A stretch of 51,736 bases of DNA from Halodesulfovibrio sp. (GCA_003252375.1 QKEJ01000114.1:1-51736), one strand, 5' to 3'. Counted from the stretch's first letter, positions 18,664-29,028 are shown. Numbers and translations are program-made. The notes: generated by a model not told the origin, from the sequence alone.

Positions 18664-19524
18664 TTAACCGGCCACGGGCAGCAGTCTGTCCGCCAGCAGC
18701 AGGGCCATGACAGCAAGGATGGAGACATTTACAAGGTGAAAGGCGCTTCCCCGCCTGTCGGTCACACGCAGGGTGCGGCCGGAAACGAAGAACAGCGCCA
18801 TGACTCCCAGCGTAACCGTAATGCGCATTGAGGTCGTCTGCATATGCGCATACAGCGGGAGCATGAGAATGCACGAAAGGTATGCGTGAAACCACAGCCG
18901 CAGGACACTCCTGTACCGGGTTTCGCCAAGGCTGAGAATCGGCAGGGGAAGTCCTGCCCTCTCGTATTCGTGCCGGTCCCGTTCCGTCCTGAGCCAGAAG
19001 TGCGGAACCTGCCACAGATAATAGACCGCGTACACGATCAGAATGCCCATGTCGGCCTTGCCGCCACCGGCCGCCAGCCAGCCCATGACCGGAGGCATTG
19101 CTCCCGGGATTGCTCCGACGAGCAGTGCAAATCCGGACCGGCGCTTCAAGGGCGTATACAAGCCATTGTAAAGAAGGATAATGGCCCCGGCAAGCCAGGG
19201 AAGAACGGGCACCGCAAGTCGCAGGAATCCCCAAAGGGCCCCCAGCGCGCAGGCACCAGCAAGACCGAAGGCCACGGACACGGACACCTCCCCTGCGGGC
19301 AACGGCCTGTTGGCGGTACGGCTCAGTCGGGCATCGATGTCACGTTCCTGGATCTGGTTCACGATGGAGCAGGCTCCGGCCAGCAGGAACGTGGACAGGC
19401 AGACAAGGCCAAGCCCGGCGTCAGGCATGGGTCGCACCAGCATGTAGCCGAACCCGGCGGAAAGGGTCACCATGGCGGAGACCGGGAGTCGCACAAGCCG
19501 GCAGAGGGCGCGCAGCAAAGGCAT
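18664..19524 (-). CDS. ctaB: Protohaem IX farnesyltransferase (haem O synthase)
   Basis: 286 residues, UbiA prenyltransferase superfamily. The first Asp-rich motif lies in NQIQERDIDARLSRTANRPL, the standard CtaB/CyoE form. Further CtaB motifs are YTPLKRRSG, GAIPGAMPPVMGW and YYLWQVPHFWLR. About nine helices are predicted. It attaches a farnesyl group to haem B, giving haem O for the oxidase encoded by the preceding genes. No ctaA is seen, so the enzyme may carry haem O unless ctaA lies elsewhere. It starts 5 nt after the coxB stop. Confidence 0.93.
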   Translation of the reverse strand: MPLLRALCRLVRLPVSAMVTLSAGFGYMLVRPMPDAGLGLVCLSTFLLAGACSIVNQIQERDIDARLSRTANRPLPAGEVSVSVAFGLAGACALGALWGFLRLAVPVLPWLAGAIILLYNGLYTPLKRRSGFALLVGAIPGAMPPVMGWLAAGGGKADMGILIVYAVYYLWQVPHFWLRTERDRHEYERAGLPLPILSLGETRYRSVLRLWFHAYLSCILMLPLYAHMQTTSMRITVTLGVMALFFVSGRTLRVTDRRGSAFHLVNVSILAVMALLLADRLLPVAG

Positions 19525-19529
19525 GATGT

Positions 19530-20747
19530 CTACTTGTCCTCCGAGAGAGACTGCATGTACTGCAGCATCTGGTCCAGCTGTTCCTCCGTCAGGTGCATGT
19601 ATGGCGGCATGATGGGATCAAATCCCTTCACAACAGCCTTGCCCGGATCGGTAATGGATTCCAGCAGGTATGCCCTGTCCGAGGGCACGCTTCGTTCCGT
19701 TCCGTCCTGCATGACCACGGCCGTGCGCCCCCATATGCCCTTCAGGGTCGGGCCAGCCACCAGACTGCCGTCCGTGGAGTGGCACGAGATGCACCCTTCG
19801 GCCATCATCAGTTCACGTCCGGCGTCGATCGAGACCTCGTTGCCGTGCATGAACCATTGAATCATCACGTTCATGTCATCCTCGTTCACGACATCCTTGT
19901 AGGACATCATGGCGGGGCTGAAACCTTCGGGAATGGCCGCATCTGGCTCGATGATCGCCTGACGCAGATAGGGCTCGTCCACGATGATTTCCCTGGTGGA
20001 ACCATCCTTCAGGGTAACCTGTTGCTTCTTCCCGTACAGGTTCTTGAGGCTCGGCCCCACATTGGGGGAACCGTCCGTGGTGTGGCAGCCGATGCACCCG
20101 TATCCCTCGAACAGTGCAAGAGCCCTTCCTGCCCCCTGTGAGGCACTCTTGTCTTCGAGCCAGCGGGTGAAGTCATCCGGCGGCATGACCTCCACTGTGG
20201 TGATCATGTTGGCGTGCTTGAGGCCGCAGTATTCGGCGCAGAACACATCGTAGGACCCCAGGGTGTCGGGATTGAACCAGGCATAGGTCTCCATGCGCGG
20301 CACGGTATCCATCTTGATGCGGTAAGCCGGGACGTACAGGCTGTGTATAACGTCATCCGAGGTCATGATCAGTTTGACGGGCTTGTCCTTGGGAACATAC
20401 AGCACACTGCTGCGCTTGCCGTTTTCGTATTCGAAGACCCACGACCACATGCGTGCCGTCACCTTCACGGTCATGGCATTGTCCGGAACAGTGCGCAGCG
20501 CCTTGTACCCGACCCATCCGTAGTAGAACAGGGCCATCACGATAAGGGTGGGCAGCAGTATCCAGATGACCTCGGCCCACAGGTTGCCGGAGATATCCTC
20601 GGGATTGGGGTTGCGGGTGTGGTGATAGCGGTAGACGAACCAGATCGTCGTGAGGGTGATGCCCACAAGCAGAAGGATGGATATGCCGAAGATGATGTAA
20701 AAGGCGAAATCCACCTGTTGCACGGGATTGAGTGATTGCGGAATCAT
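19530..20747 (-). CDS. coxB: Cytochrome c oxidase subunit II with CuA and two C-terminal cytochrome c domains
   Basis: 405 residues from ATG 20747 (GGAGG upstream). Two membrane helices (about 15-40 and 57-78) precede a CuA domain with His135, Cys170, Glu172, Cys174, His178 and Met181 (CAEYCGLKHANM). Two haem c sites follow: CIGCH (218-222) and CISCH (319-323), each with downstream Met-containing segments (SPAMMSYKD, DPIMPPYMH). A typical caa3 subunit II has one haem c domain; this one has two, like the diheme subunit II described for Desulfovibrio vulgaris oxidase as I recall it. It accepts electrons from periplasmic cytochrome c553. There is no obvious lipobox. Confidence 0.93.
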   Translation of the reverse strand: MIPQSLNPVQQVDFAFYIIFGISILLLVGITLTTIWFVYRYHHTRNPNPEDISGNLWAEVIWILLPTLIVMALFYYGWVGYKALRTVPDNAMTVKVTARMWSWVFEYENGKRSSVLYVPKDKPVKLIMTSDDVIHSLYVPAYRIKMDTVPRMETYAWFNPDTLGSYDVFCAEYCGLKHANMITTVEVMPPDDFTRWLEDKSASQGAGRALALFEGYGCIGCHTTDGSPNVGPSLKNLYGKKQQVTLKDGSTREIIVDEPYLRQAIIEPDAAIPEGFSPAMMSYKDVVNEDDMNVMIQWFMHGNEVSIDAGRELMMAEGCISCHSTDGSLVAGPTLKGIWGRTAVVMQDGTERSVPSDRAYLLESITDPGKAVVKGFDPIMPPYMHLTEEQLDQMLQYMQSLSEDK

Positions 20748-20757
20748 GCGCCCCTCC

Positions 20758-21051
20758 TCAGTTCCTGTAGGCCAGGTCAAAGAACGTGAAGCCGATGGCA
20801 ATGGCCAGCAGCAGGAAGGTGATGAAGACGATGATCTTGAACAGCGGCTTCTCATACTTCAGGTGCATGAAAAAGAGGATGACCAGTCCTGCCTTGGTGG
20901 TGGCAATGGTCATGGCGACAACCACGTTCAGGAAACCGAAGTCGAACTGGGCAGCTGCCACGGTTATGGCAGTCAGCACCAGCAGCAATCCCCAGATGAT
21001 GGAGTTGAGCTTGTAGGTAACCGTATGATGCTCTTCATGATGTTCGGTCAT
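20758..21051 (-). CDS. coxD: Cytochrome c oxidase subunit IV (CoxD-like)
   Basis: 97 residues. A His-rich N-terminus (MTEHHEEHHTVTYKLN) precedes three membrane helices. The middle carries TIATTKAGLVILFFMHLKYE, the prokaryotic COX4 signature with the charged-residue ending. It is a small structural subunit of the caa3-type complex in the inner membrane. The gene lies 9 nt after coxC and 10 nt before coxB, within the operon. Confidence 0.92.
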   Translation of the reverse strand: MTEHHEEHHTVTYKLNSIIWGLLLVLTAITVAAAQFDFGFLNVVVAMTIATTKAGLVILFFMHLKYEKPLFKIIVFITFLLLAIAIGFTFFDLAYRN

Positions 21052-21060
21052 GGCTCTCCC

Positions 21061-21643
21061 CTAGGCGATCAGGTAAAAAAGCGGGAACAGGTATATCCAC
21101 ACAAGGTCCACAAGGTGCCAGTACAGGCCGGCATTCTCGAGAAAGACAAAATCTTGCGGGGTAACCCTGCCCTTGAGAATAAGCACATAGGCGTAGGTGA
21201 TGACGCCGCCTCCGAGGATGACATGCAGGCCATGCAGCCCGGTCATGAGATAATAGAGACCGAAGAACATCACCTCGCCTGCCGGGCGTGCCAGCAGTTC
21301 GGGCGAATCCGGGTAGATGCCGTGGTGTATCTTGGCGGACCACTCGAAGTACTTGATGACGAGAAACATGCCGGCACAGGCCAGCGTGCCCAGCAGAAGC
21401 TTCTTGCTCTGCTCCACCCTGCCCTGCTGCAACGCGCTGATGGACAGTGCCATCAGCCATGAACTGCTGATGAGCACCACGGTATTGGTTGCGCCAAGCA
21501 CAACGTTCAGCTCCTTGCCCGCCAGATGAAAGTCTGCAGGGTACCTGTGCAGGTACGCCGCATACAGCAGGAAGAGTCCGCCGAAGAGCAGGATTTCCGT
21601 GAACAGGAACAGCCACATGCCCAGTTTGGCGCCGGTGTAGTCC

Positions 21644-21657
<14 letters not shown>
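21061..21657 (-). CDS. coxC: Cytochrome c oxidase subunit III
   Basis: 198 residues from ATG 21657 (MTVVKDYTGAKLGMWLFLFT). It overlaps the end of coxA by 14 nt with a G-rich ribosome site. The family motifs are KLGMWLFLFTEILLFGGLF, NTVVLISSSWLMALSI, TGLHGLHVILGGG and YWHLVDLVWIYLFPLFYL. It has five helices, as usual for short bacterial subunit III. It stabilises subunit I in the complex. An 11-codon upstream extension inside coxA is unlikely. Confidence 0.95.
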
Positions 21658-23275
<1,618 letters not shown>

Positions 23276-23336
23276 GGCGACCTCACAATACTCTGGGTTA
23301 ACGACTGCGGCGAAGAGCGCGCCTGCACCGGAAAGG

Positions 23337-24272
23337 CTACTTGCGTGACTTGCGCGGACCTCGGGTCAGAATCAGGAACAGGACGGCTACGCCGAAGAGC
23401 ACCACGAATCCGGCGATGCGCATGACGTCGAGCACGTAGCGTTTGCCCTGCGGGTCATATGCGAAACAGTAGGAAACAATGCGCTTGAGCGAGAGGCCCA
23501 CCTTGCCCTGTGCTGCCTCGGTGAGGGCCATGGCCGTATCAAAGGGGAGAAAGTCGTTGCCGTACAGGTAGCGGACGATCTTGCCCTCAGGCGAGGCGAT
23601 GACAACCACAATGGGATGGACAAAGTCCTTTCCGGTCCGCGTGAAATGATACCCGATGCTCCCCATGAACAGGTCCACGCTTTCCTTGCTGCCGGTCAGG
23701 AACCGCCAGCCCTCCGGAGGAAAATCGTTGTGCATGGCGCTCAGGTAGTTGTTCTTGCGACGCGCGGCGAGTTCCGGTGTGTCGGTCTCGTCAAAGCTGA
23801 CGGAAAGAACGCGGTATTCCTTGATGGGGGTCATGGACATCTGCGGCAGGATGCGGGCCACGGAGCTCTGCAGGATATTGCAGACGCTGGGGCACGTGAA
23901 ATAGACGGGGGCAATCAGTGTGGGCCTGTCCATGAGGGAGCGGATATCCACCATGTTTCCCGATTCATCCCGGAACATGATGCCTTCGGGAATGATCTCG
24001 CCGAGTTTCTCATCCACCGAGGCGACCGGTGAATCCTTGGCCGGTTCCTTATGGACGTGGCCGCTCAGGTCCGGGGCAGACCCGTCAGGAACCATGGCGG
24101 GCATGGTGTCATGCCCCTGAGGCGCGTTGTGGTCCCCATGCTGCGGCATGCCCTGCTCCATGGCATGTTCCATGGTCTGGTTCAGGGCTGCGTCATGGGA
24201 GCCATGCTGCATGGCCAATGCCGGGCACGACAGAACAAGAGCACACAACACGTACAGCAACAGGATGCGCAT
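23337..24272 (-). CDS. SCO1/SenC-family copper chaperone with His/Met-rich extension
   Basis: 311 residues from ATG 24272 (AAGGAG 10 nt upstream; an in-frame GTG at 24293 lies 5' of that site). A signal peptide ends near PALAM. Residues about 21-75 form a His/Met-rich segment (MQHGSHDAAL, NQTMEHAMEQGMPQHGDH) that looks like an added copper-binding region. The thioredoxin-like SCO domain has Cys127-x3-Cys131 (TCPSVC) and His219 (DFVHP), the CuA-metallation triad. A C-terminal membrane helix (about 285-303) anchors it. It likely loads CuA of the adjacent subunit II. It sits between c553 and coxA. Confidence 0.92.
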   Translation of the reverse strand: MRILLLYVLCALVLSCPALAMQHGSHDAALNQTMEHAMEQGMPQHGDHNAPQGHDTMPAMVPDGSAPDLSGHVHKEPAKDSPVASVDEKLGEIIPEGIMFRDESGNMVDIRSLMDRPTLIAPVYFTCPSVCNILQSSVARILPQMSMTPIKEYRVLSVSFDETDTPELAARRKNNYLSAMHNDFPPEGWRFLTGSKESVDLFMGSIGYHFTRTGKDFVHPIVVVIASPEGKIVRYLYGNDFLPFDTAMALTEAAQGKVGLSLKRIVSYCFAYDPQGKRYVLDVMRIAGFVVLFGVAVLFLILTRGPRKSRK

Positions 24273-24343
24273 GACAGCTCTACTCCTTTGCACTCAATAG
24301 GGATGCGGCCATTCCGAAGAATCAGAGGTGGTACGCATGAGAA

Positions 24344-24377
24344 GGCATGGGCTGCCCTGTTGCGGGCAGCCCATGCC
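24344..24377 (-). terminator. Hairpin between cytochrome c553 and the Sco/oxidase genes
   Basis: A perfect 14-15 bp stem (GGCATGGGCTGCCC and its complement) lies on the minus strand, 10 nt past the c553 stop, with only TTCT after it. It may be a partial terminator or mRNA-stabilising structure, giving more c553 than oxidase mRNA. Confidence 0.6.
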
Positions 24378-24386
24378 ATAGATGAA

Positions 24387-24698
24387 CTAGAACTTGGCGA
24401 TGTGGTCGGCGAGCATGACGATCTGCTCATCCGAGAAGCGCTTGAGAAGGTTGACCATGATGGCCTTCTTGCTCTCGCCGTAGGTTCCATCCTTGTATCC
24501 GTGCATCTTCTTGGTAAGATCTTCTGCACTCTGTCCCTTCAGGGGCAGACTTACGCCCATGGCGGGTCGCTCTCCCTGAGCACCGTGACAGCCCTGACAT
24601 GCCTTGTACAGCGATGCGCCGTCTTCGGAGAATGCGTAGAGAGAGGTACCAAGAAGGAGTGCGCCGGTGATGGAAAGCGCTACCAGAATCCGTTTCAT
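24387..24698 (-). CDS. Periplasmic class I c-type cytochrome (c553-like)
   Basis: 103 residues from ATG 24698, with TGGAGG 7 nt upstream. A signal peptide (MKRILVALSITGALLLGTSL) is followed by the mature monohaem domain. Haem attachment is CQGCH, and the Met ligand is probably in the KKAIMVNLLKRFSDEQI region near the C-terminus. The size and the sequence KACQGCHGAQGERPAMG fit Desulfovibrio cytochrome c553. Its place upstream of the oxidase operon argues that it donates electrons to CoxB. It has its own promoter (24749-24778). Confidence 0.92.
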   Translation of the reverse strand: MKRILVALSITGALLLGTSLYAFSEDGASLYKACQGCHGAQGERPAMGVSLPLKGQSAEDLTKKMHGYKDGTYGESKKAIMVNLLKRFSDEQIVMLADHIAKF

Positions 24699-24748
24699 AA
24701 CTATCCTCCAATAAAGTTCTATTTTTGTGGCCAAGACGCCAATATCCT

Positions 24749-24778
24749 ATACTAGCATGCCTCGGCAAAAAGAAGCAA
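24749..24778 (-). promoter_or_regulatory. Predicted promoter for cytochrome c553/oxidase operon
   Basis: On the minus strand TTGCTT (24778-24773) and TAGTAT (24754-24749) are spaced by 18 nt, about 50 nt before the c553 ATG. It is a moderate match to sigma70. Confidence 0.45.
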
Positions 24779-24827
24779 CTCGGCTGGGCGTGAATACGGC
24801 TATTATCCACTGCTGAGGTGATGGGCA

Positions 24828-24857
24828 TAAAAAGAGGCCGCCCGGAAAGGACGGCCT
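24828..24857 (-). terminator. Intrinsic terminator after the betaine-binding protein gene
   Basis: Minus-strand hairpin with arms AGGCCG / CGGCCT and inner CC/GG pairs (24834-24857), followed by CTTTTTAT. It lies 26 nt past the stop at 24883. Confidence 0.75.
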
Positions 24858-24882
24858 TCGACATATTTGTTTTTGATTTAGG

Positions 24883-25734
24883 CTACTTGCCAAGCCAGAG
24901 CTTGACCATGTCCGGGTTTTCACGCAGGAAGCGCTTGGCGTTTTCGTACGGATCCGCACCGGGTTCCTGGTTCCAGGCCATGACCATCTGCATCTGGTTG
25001 GGATTCTTCCAGGCAAAACGATCGAGGAAGGCGTAGACTTCCGGCATATCTTTCTTGAGGCCCTTGCGTACAACCGTATTGATGGTTTCGGATCCGCCCA
25101 GAGTGCCCTTGGGGTCCTTCAAGTACTTGAGATCCCAGCGTCCGAACATCCAGTGCGGGGACCACCCCGTCACGACAACCCACTTCTTGTTCTTTACCGC
25201 ATCAGCCAGAGCTGCGGTCATTGTGGCGCCGCTCCCTTCTACCAGTTCGAAATCGTCAAGTCCGTATGCCTGCATGGTGTCTTCGGACATCTTCATGAGA
25301 CCGGCGCCGGGGTCGATGCCAATGATCTTGTTTTCGAACTTGTCGGCATTGGCCTTCATTTCCTCGATGGAATCGATGGAGACGTAGGACGGGACAACCC
25401 AGCCCACCTTGGCGTCGGTAGTAATGGGGCCGAGGTCCTCGACGGAGTCAGCCACCTTTTTCAGATAGTCGCCATGGGTGACGGGAAGCCAAGCGGTGAC
25501 CATGCCATCCACATCACCGGATCCCACGGCCTGCCACATGGCTGCTGCGGCAACGGGCAGGATTTCCACCTCATACCCCATTTCCTGTTCCAGAACGGCC
25601 TTGACCATGTTGGTGGATGTGGTGGCGCAATCCCACTCCACGTAGGCAAGACGCACGGGATCTTTGGCAAAAGCGTTTACGGTGCCGACAGCGATGAAGG
25701 CAAGGACCATGCACAGTGTTACGATGCGTTTCAT
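24883..25734 (-). CDS. Glycine betaine/proline ABC transporter substrate-binding protein
   Basis: 283 residues. A signal peptide (MKRIVTLCMVLAFIAVG, cleavage near AFA-KDP) precedes an OpuAC-type fold. Typical segments are VRLAYVEWDCATTSTNMVKA, then AWLPVTHGDYLKKV and VVVTGWSPHWMFGRWDLKY, rich in the aromatic residues that form the quaternary-amine cage. No lipobox is seen, so it is probably a free periplasmic protein. It is the last gene of a three-gene operon, 9 nt after the permease, and supports osmoprotection or betaine use. Confidence 0.93.
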   Translation of the reverse strand: MKRIVTLCMVLAFIAVGTVNAFAKDPVRLAYVEWDCATTSTNMVKAVLEQEMGYEVEILPVAAAAMWQAVGSGDVDGMVTAWLPVTHGDYLKKVADSVEDLGPITTDAKVGWVVPSYVSIDSIEEMKANADKFENKIIGIDPGAGLMKMSEDTMQAYGLDDFELVEGSGATMTAALADAVKNKKWVVVTGWSPHWMFGRWDLKYLKDPKGTLGGSETINTVVRKGLKKDMPEVYAFLDRFAWKNPNQMQMVMAWNQEPGADPYENAKRFLRENPDMVKLWLGK

Positions 25735-25743
25735 GTCTTCTCC

Positions 25744-26577
25744 TTATGGGTTGTTATTTTGTTTGCCAGCCTTCTGCAGTACCCGGTCGAGAATGATGGC
25801 GACAATGACGATGCCAATGCCTGCCTCAAACCCACGTCCCATCTGCAAACGCTGAATGGCTTTCCACACTTCGCCCCCAAGGCCCTTGGCGCCAATCATG
25901 GCGGCTATGACCACCATGGACAGGGCCAGCATGACGGTCTGGTTGACCCCGGCAAGGATGGTGGAACGGGCCAGGGGCAGTTCCAGCTTGACCAGCCGCT
26001 GCCAGCGGCTGGTGCCGAAGGCCTCGGCGCATTCAACCAGATCCTCGGGCACCTGCTTGATGCCAAGACAGGTCAGGCGGATAGCTGGCGGCATGGAGAA
26101 AATGACGGTGGAAAAAATGGCCGCCATCTTTCCGAGACCGAAGAAGGGAATGGCCGGAATGAGATAGACGAATGCCGGCATGGTCTGCATCACGTCGAGG
26201 GTGGGCATGATGATCCGGTACGCCATGCGGTTTACCGCCGTGAAGATGCCGATGGGCACCCCAAGCATGATGGCAAAAAGCGTGGCCACAAGCACAAGGG
26301 CCACAGTGCTCATGGTCGCCTTCCACAGGCCCATGTTCCAGATCAGCGCAAGGCCGAGAACGGCAAAGAGACCGAGGCGTCTGTCCTTGGAAAGACGCCA
26401 GACCAGCGCTCCGGCTACCAGAATGAAGAGGGGTTCGGGAATGGCCACCATGCCCTTTTCGAGCAGGCGGAGCGAACTCTCAACCACCACGGAACAGGCC
26501 TTGGTTGCAAAGGACAGATGGTCCACCAGAAATTCGATAATCTCTTCAATGACATGGCCCACAGGCAATCTATACAT
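25744..26577 (-). CDS. Glycine betaine/proline ABC transporter permease
   Basis: 277 residues. Six or so helices form an ABC transporter type-1 domain. The family features are PTLDVMQTMPAFVYLIPAIP, FFGLGKMAAIFSTVIFSMPP and the EAA-like loop AEAFGTSRWQRLVKLELPLA that contacts the ATPase. It forms the inner-membrane channel with the ATPase encoded upstream; the two reading frames overlap by 8 nt. Confidence 0.95.
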   Translation of the reverse strand: MYRLPVGHVIEEIIEFLVDHLSFATKACSVVVESSLRLLEKGMVAIPEPLFILVAGALVWRLSKDRRLGLFAVLGLALIWNMGLWKATMSTVALVLVATLFAIMLGVPIGIFTAVNRMAYRIIMPTLDVMQTMPAFVYLIPAIPFFGLGKMAAIFSTVIFSMPPAIRLTCLGIKQVPEDLVECAEAFGTSRWQRLVKLELPLARSTILAGVNQTVMLALSMVVIAAMIGAKGLGGEVWKAIQRLQMGRGFEAGIGIVIVAIILDRVLQKAGKQNNNP

Positions 26578-27772
26578 CTCGCTGTCCCCCCTTTCGTTCA
26601 GACAGAGCGCCCAGCAACGTGCCGCGCACGATGACTCCCTTGAGCTTGTTGGCCGTATCCACCACCGCCAGCGGGTAGGCGAGATCGTGCATGATACCGA
26701 AGAGATCCTGTGCCGGTGTTTCGGGGAGCACGGTCTTGAGGTCCGTACAGATGATCTGGGAAAGATCGGATTCGCCGGCGTTGATGAGATGGACCGCCTG
26801 CTCCGCGGATACGACCCCCACCAGCGTGTGCTGCTTGTCCAGCACGAACAGCGAGGAAATGCCGTGATTCTTCATCTTGCGCAGTGCGGCTCTGGGGCCG
26901 TCCGTTCCAAGATGGGCAACGGCCACAACCTTCTGCATGATCGAGTCCGCCGTGAGCACGCGGGAGATATCCACCTCGGAAACGAACCGTTCGACATAGT
27001 CGTCCGCCGGTTCCGTGAGGATTTCCTCGGGCGTGCCGATCTGCACGATCTTGCCATCCTTCATCAGCACAATGCGATCCCCCAGCTTGAGGGCTTCATC
27101 GAGGTCATGGCTGATGAACACGATGGTTTTATGCATCTTCTCCTGCAGGTTGATGAGTTCGTCCTGCATGTCCCTGCGGATGAGCGGATCAAGAGCGCTG
27201 AACGCCTCGTCCATGAGCAGGATGTCAGGGTCGAGCGCCAATGCGCGTGCAAGGCCCACGCGTTGCTGCATGCCGCCGGAGAGTTGAGCCGGCAGCACAT
27301 CTTCCCATCCTTTCAGGCCCACAAGCTCAAGTGCCTCATGCGCCTTGGCGAGTCTGGTCTCTTTGTCCACACCCTTGATCTCAAGGCCGTATGCGGCATT
27401 CTCTGCAACCGTGCGGTGGGGAAAAAGTGCAAAATTCTGAAACACCATCCCCATCTTGGACTGGCGCACCTCGCGCAACTGCTCGGAGGAAAGCTCCATG
27501 ATATCCTGGCCGTCAATCAGCACCCGTCCGGCAGACGGGGTGATGAGACGATTAAGGCAGCGTACGAGTGTGGATTTGCCGCTTCCCGACAGCCCCATGA
27601 TGACGATGATTTCCCCCTCTTCCACTGCAAAACTGGCATTGTTGACGCCGACGCCGTGACGGATCGATTCCATGATCTCGTTCTTGGACCTGCCTTCCTT
27701 GAGCATGGCAAGGGCCTTGTCCGGTGTCGGGCCAAATACCTTGTAGAGTCCCTCTACGACGATCTTTGACAT
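26570..27772 (-). CDS. Glycine betaine/proline ABC transporter ATP-binding protein with CBS domains
   Basis: 400 residues from ATG 27772 (AGGAG 6 nt upstream; the 29-codon upstream frame is not family-like). Walker A is GLSGSGKSTLVRCLN, the signature LSGGMQQRVGLARALALDPD, and Walker B ILLMDEAFSALDPL. A tandem CBS pair occupies about residues 280-395, which in OpuA-type transporters senses ionic strength. It energises uptake and is the first gene of the operon, with its promoter in the 239 bp after the luxR-family gene. Confidence 0.95.
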   Translation of the reverse strand: MSKIVVEGLYKVFGPTPDKALAMLKEGRSKNEIMESIRHGVGVNNASFAVEEGEIIVIMGLSGSGKSTLVRCLNRLITPSAGRVLIDGQDIMELSSEQLREVRQSKMGMVFQNFALFPHRTVAENAAYGLEIKGVDKETRLAKAHEALELVGLKGWEDVLPAQLSGGMQQRVGLARALALDPDILLMDEAFSALDPLIRRDMQDELINLQEKMHKTIVFISHDLDEALKLGDRIVLMKDGKIVQIGTPEEILTEPADDYVERFVSEVDISRVLTADSIMQKVVAVAHLGTDGPRAALRKMKNHGISSLFVLDKQHTLVGVVSAEQAVHLINAGESDLSQIICTDLKTVLPETPAQDLFGIMHDLAYPLAVVDTANKLKGVIVRGTLLGALSERKGGQRDV

Positions 27773-27928
27773 GTATTCTCCTGTAAAAACCCACAGCCCT
27801 GGCAACAACCGCTTCGGCCACAGAAAAGCATTCCGGGTACTTGGCGCAACCCGGGGCATTTTGAATAAAATGAAGGAAGCGGCTGACTTGCCGAGTGTGT
27901 ATATTAGGCGAGTTGCCCAGTCTGCCCA

Positions 27929-27957
27929 TCTTTACAGAGAGGGCATACTACCTCAAG
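27929..27957 (-). promoter_or_regulatory. Candidate promoter for the betaine transporter operon
   Basis: On the minus strand TTGAGG (27957-27952) and AAAGAT (27934-27929) are separated by 17 nt. A weak match, but it puts the palindrome at 27976-27999 around position -65 relative to the predicted start. Confidence 0.4.
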
Positions 27958-27975
27958 GGGGGTTTTGGGGTAGCA

Positions 27976-28001
27976 ATCGGGTATTCGGGTATACCCGATC
28001 G
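27976..28001. promoter_or_regulatory. Palindromic operator candidate upstream of the betaine operon
   Basis: ATCGGGTAT (27976-27984) and ATACCCGAT (27991-27999) form a perfect 9-6-9 inverted repeat, followed by CGG. The inner GGGTATACCC is itself a 10-bp palindrome. A close relative (GTATTCGG-TAT-CCCGATCG) occurs at 28885-28903 inside the neighbouring regulator gene. Confidence 0.5.
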
Positions 28002-28011
28002 GGAAGGAGAA

Positions 28012-28947
28012 TCAGGTACGCGGAAGTGAGGATTGTTGCTGGAGGTAGACATACAGGGATACCCGTTGTCCGGTCAGGTCCAGCTTGCGGCGAATGTTTT
28101 TCCGGTGGGTCTGCAGCGTTTCAAAGGAGAGCTGCAGCAGGTCGCAGATTTCCCGGGTCTTGCGGCCCAAGGCGATGAGACGGCAAATCTCGACTTCCCT
28201 TGGGGTAAGGCGGAGCATGATGCCTTCAAGCGGGTCCGAGGATGCGCCGTCGGCCATGTCCACGAGCTGGTCCTCGATGACGGACTTGTAGCTCTGGCGC
28301 ATGTCGGAGCTGTCCTCGTCGGCAATGCGCTCCAGCGTGGGCATGACCTGTTCCTTGACCTGCTGGACCAGTTCATCCTTCATTTCCCGTCGTTCTTCGT
28401 GCACGGACTTGATCACATGGCGCAGGGCAAGGTTCATGCCCTCCACCACGGCCTCAGTGCGCTGCAGGTCCTGTTCAAGGCCTACCCGAACGCTCATGTC
28501 CCGGATAACGATTTGCAGGAGTGAATCGCCTGCAACGCACACCTTGTGGACCGACAGATCCACCGGCACTTCGCCGTCCGCCGGGGTCGCAATGGTGGAG
28601 ACGCCCTGCCACAGGGTGTCATCTTCCAGATTGACCAGCACGTCGGCCATGAAGGCGGCCTCTTCCGGACCGAATACACGACGGCAATCGCGTCCGAGGA
28701 GATCGGTCTCCTCTTCGCAGAACAGGGATACGGCCTGTTGGTTGACCGCAAGAATGTTGCATTCCGAATCAGCCAAAATCAGGGCGTCGGGTATGGCTTC
28801 GAACAACGCCCTGTAGAGCTTCATGGCGTCGTGACGGGTCCATGCGGCGGCTTCGACGACGCCAGTCACACCGAGCAAGGAATCGTATTCGGTATCCCGA
28901 TCGTCGCGTCCCTCGTCCGGAAAAGCTGTTTGAGCGTTGGTATGCAT
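28012..28947 (-). CDS. PAS-domain LuxR-type transcriptional regulator
   Basis: 311 residues. A PAS domain spans about 43-155 (YRALFEAIPDALILADSECN, then NQQAVSLFCEEETDLLGRDC). A helical linker with a Glu/Lys-rich region runs to about 235. The LuxR helix-turn-helix is at about 245-300 (LTPREVEICRLIALGRKTR, then LSFETLQTHRKNIRRKLDL). There is no receiver domain, so the PAS domain is probably the sensor. It is directly upstream of the betaine transporter operon on the same strand and likely regulates it, though a distant target cannot be excluded. The ligand is unknown. Confidence 0.88.
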   Translation of the reverse strand: MHTNAQTAFPDEGRDDRDTEYDSLLGVTGVVEAAAWTRHDAMKLYRALFEAIPDALILADSECNILAVNQQAVSLFCEEETDLLGRDCRRVFGPEEAAFMADVLVNLEDDTLWQGVSTIATPADGEVPVDLSVHKVCVAGDSLLQIVIRDMSVRVGLEQDLQRTEAVVEGMNLALRHVIKSVHEERREMKDELVQQVKEQVMPTLERIADEDSSDMRQSYKSVIEDQLVDMADGASSDPLEGIMLRLTPREVEICRLIALGRKTREICDLLQLSFETLQTHRKNIRRKLDLTGQRVSLYVYLQQQSSLPRT

Positions 28948-28997
28948 GCGTTGAAGGCTACCCTATTTCGTATCTGATGGCAAAATTGCCCGTGCAT

Positions 28998-29028
28998 AAA
29001 AAAAGGTGCCCCGTTTCCGGGGCACCTT
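28998..29028 (-). terminator. Strong intrinsic terminator after secF
   Basis: Minus-strand hairpin AAGGTGCCCCGG / CGGGGCACCTT (29003-29028) followed by at least seven T. It ends the yajC-secD-secF transcript, 23 nt past the secF stop. Confidence 0.92.
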
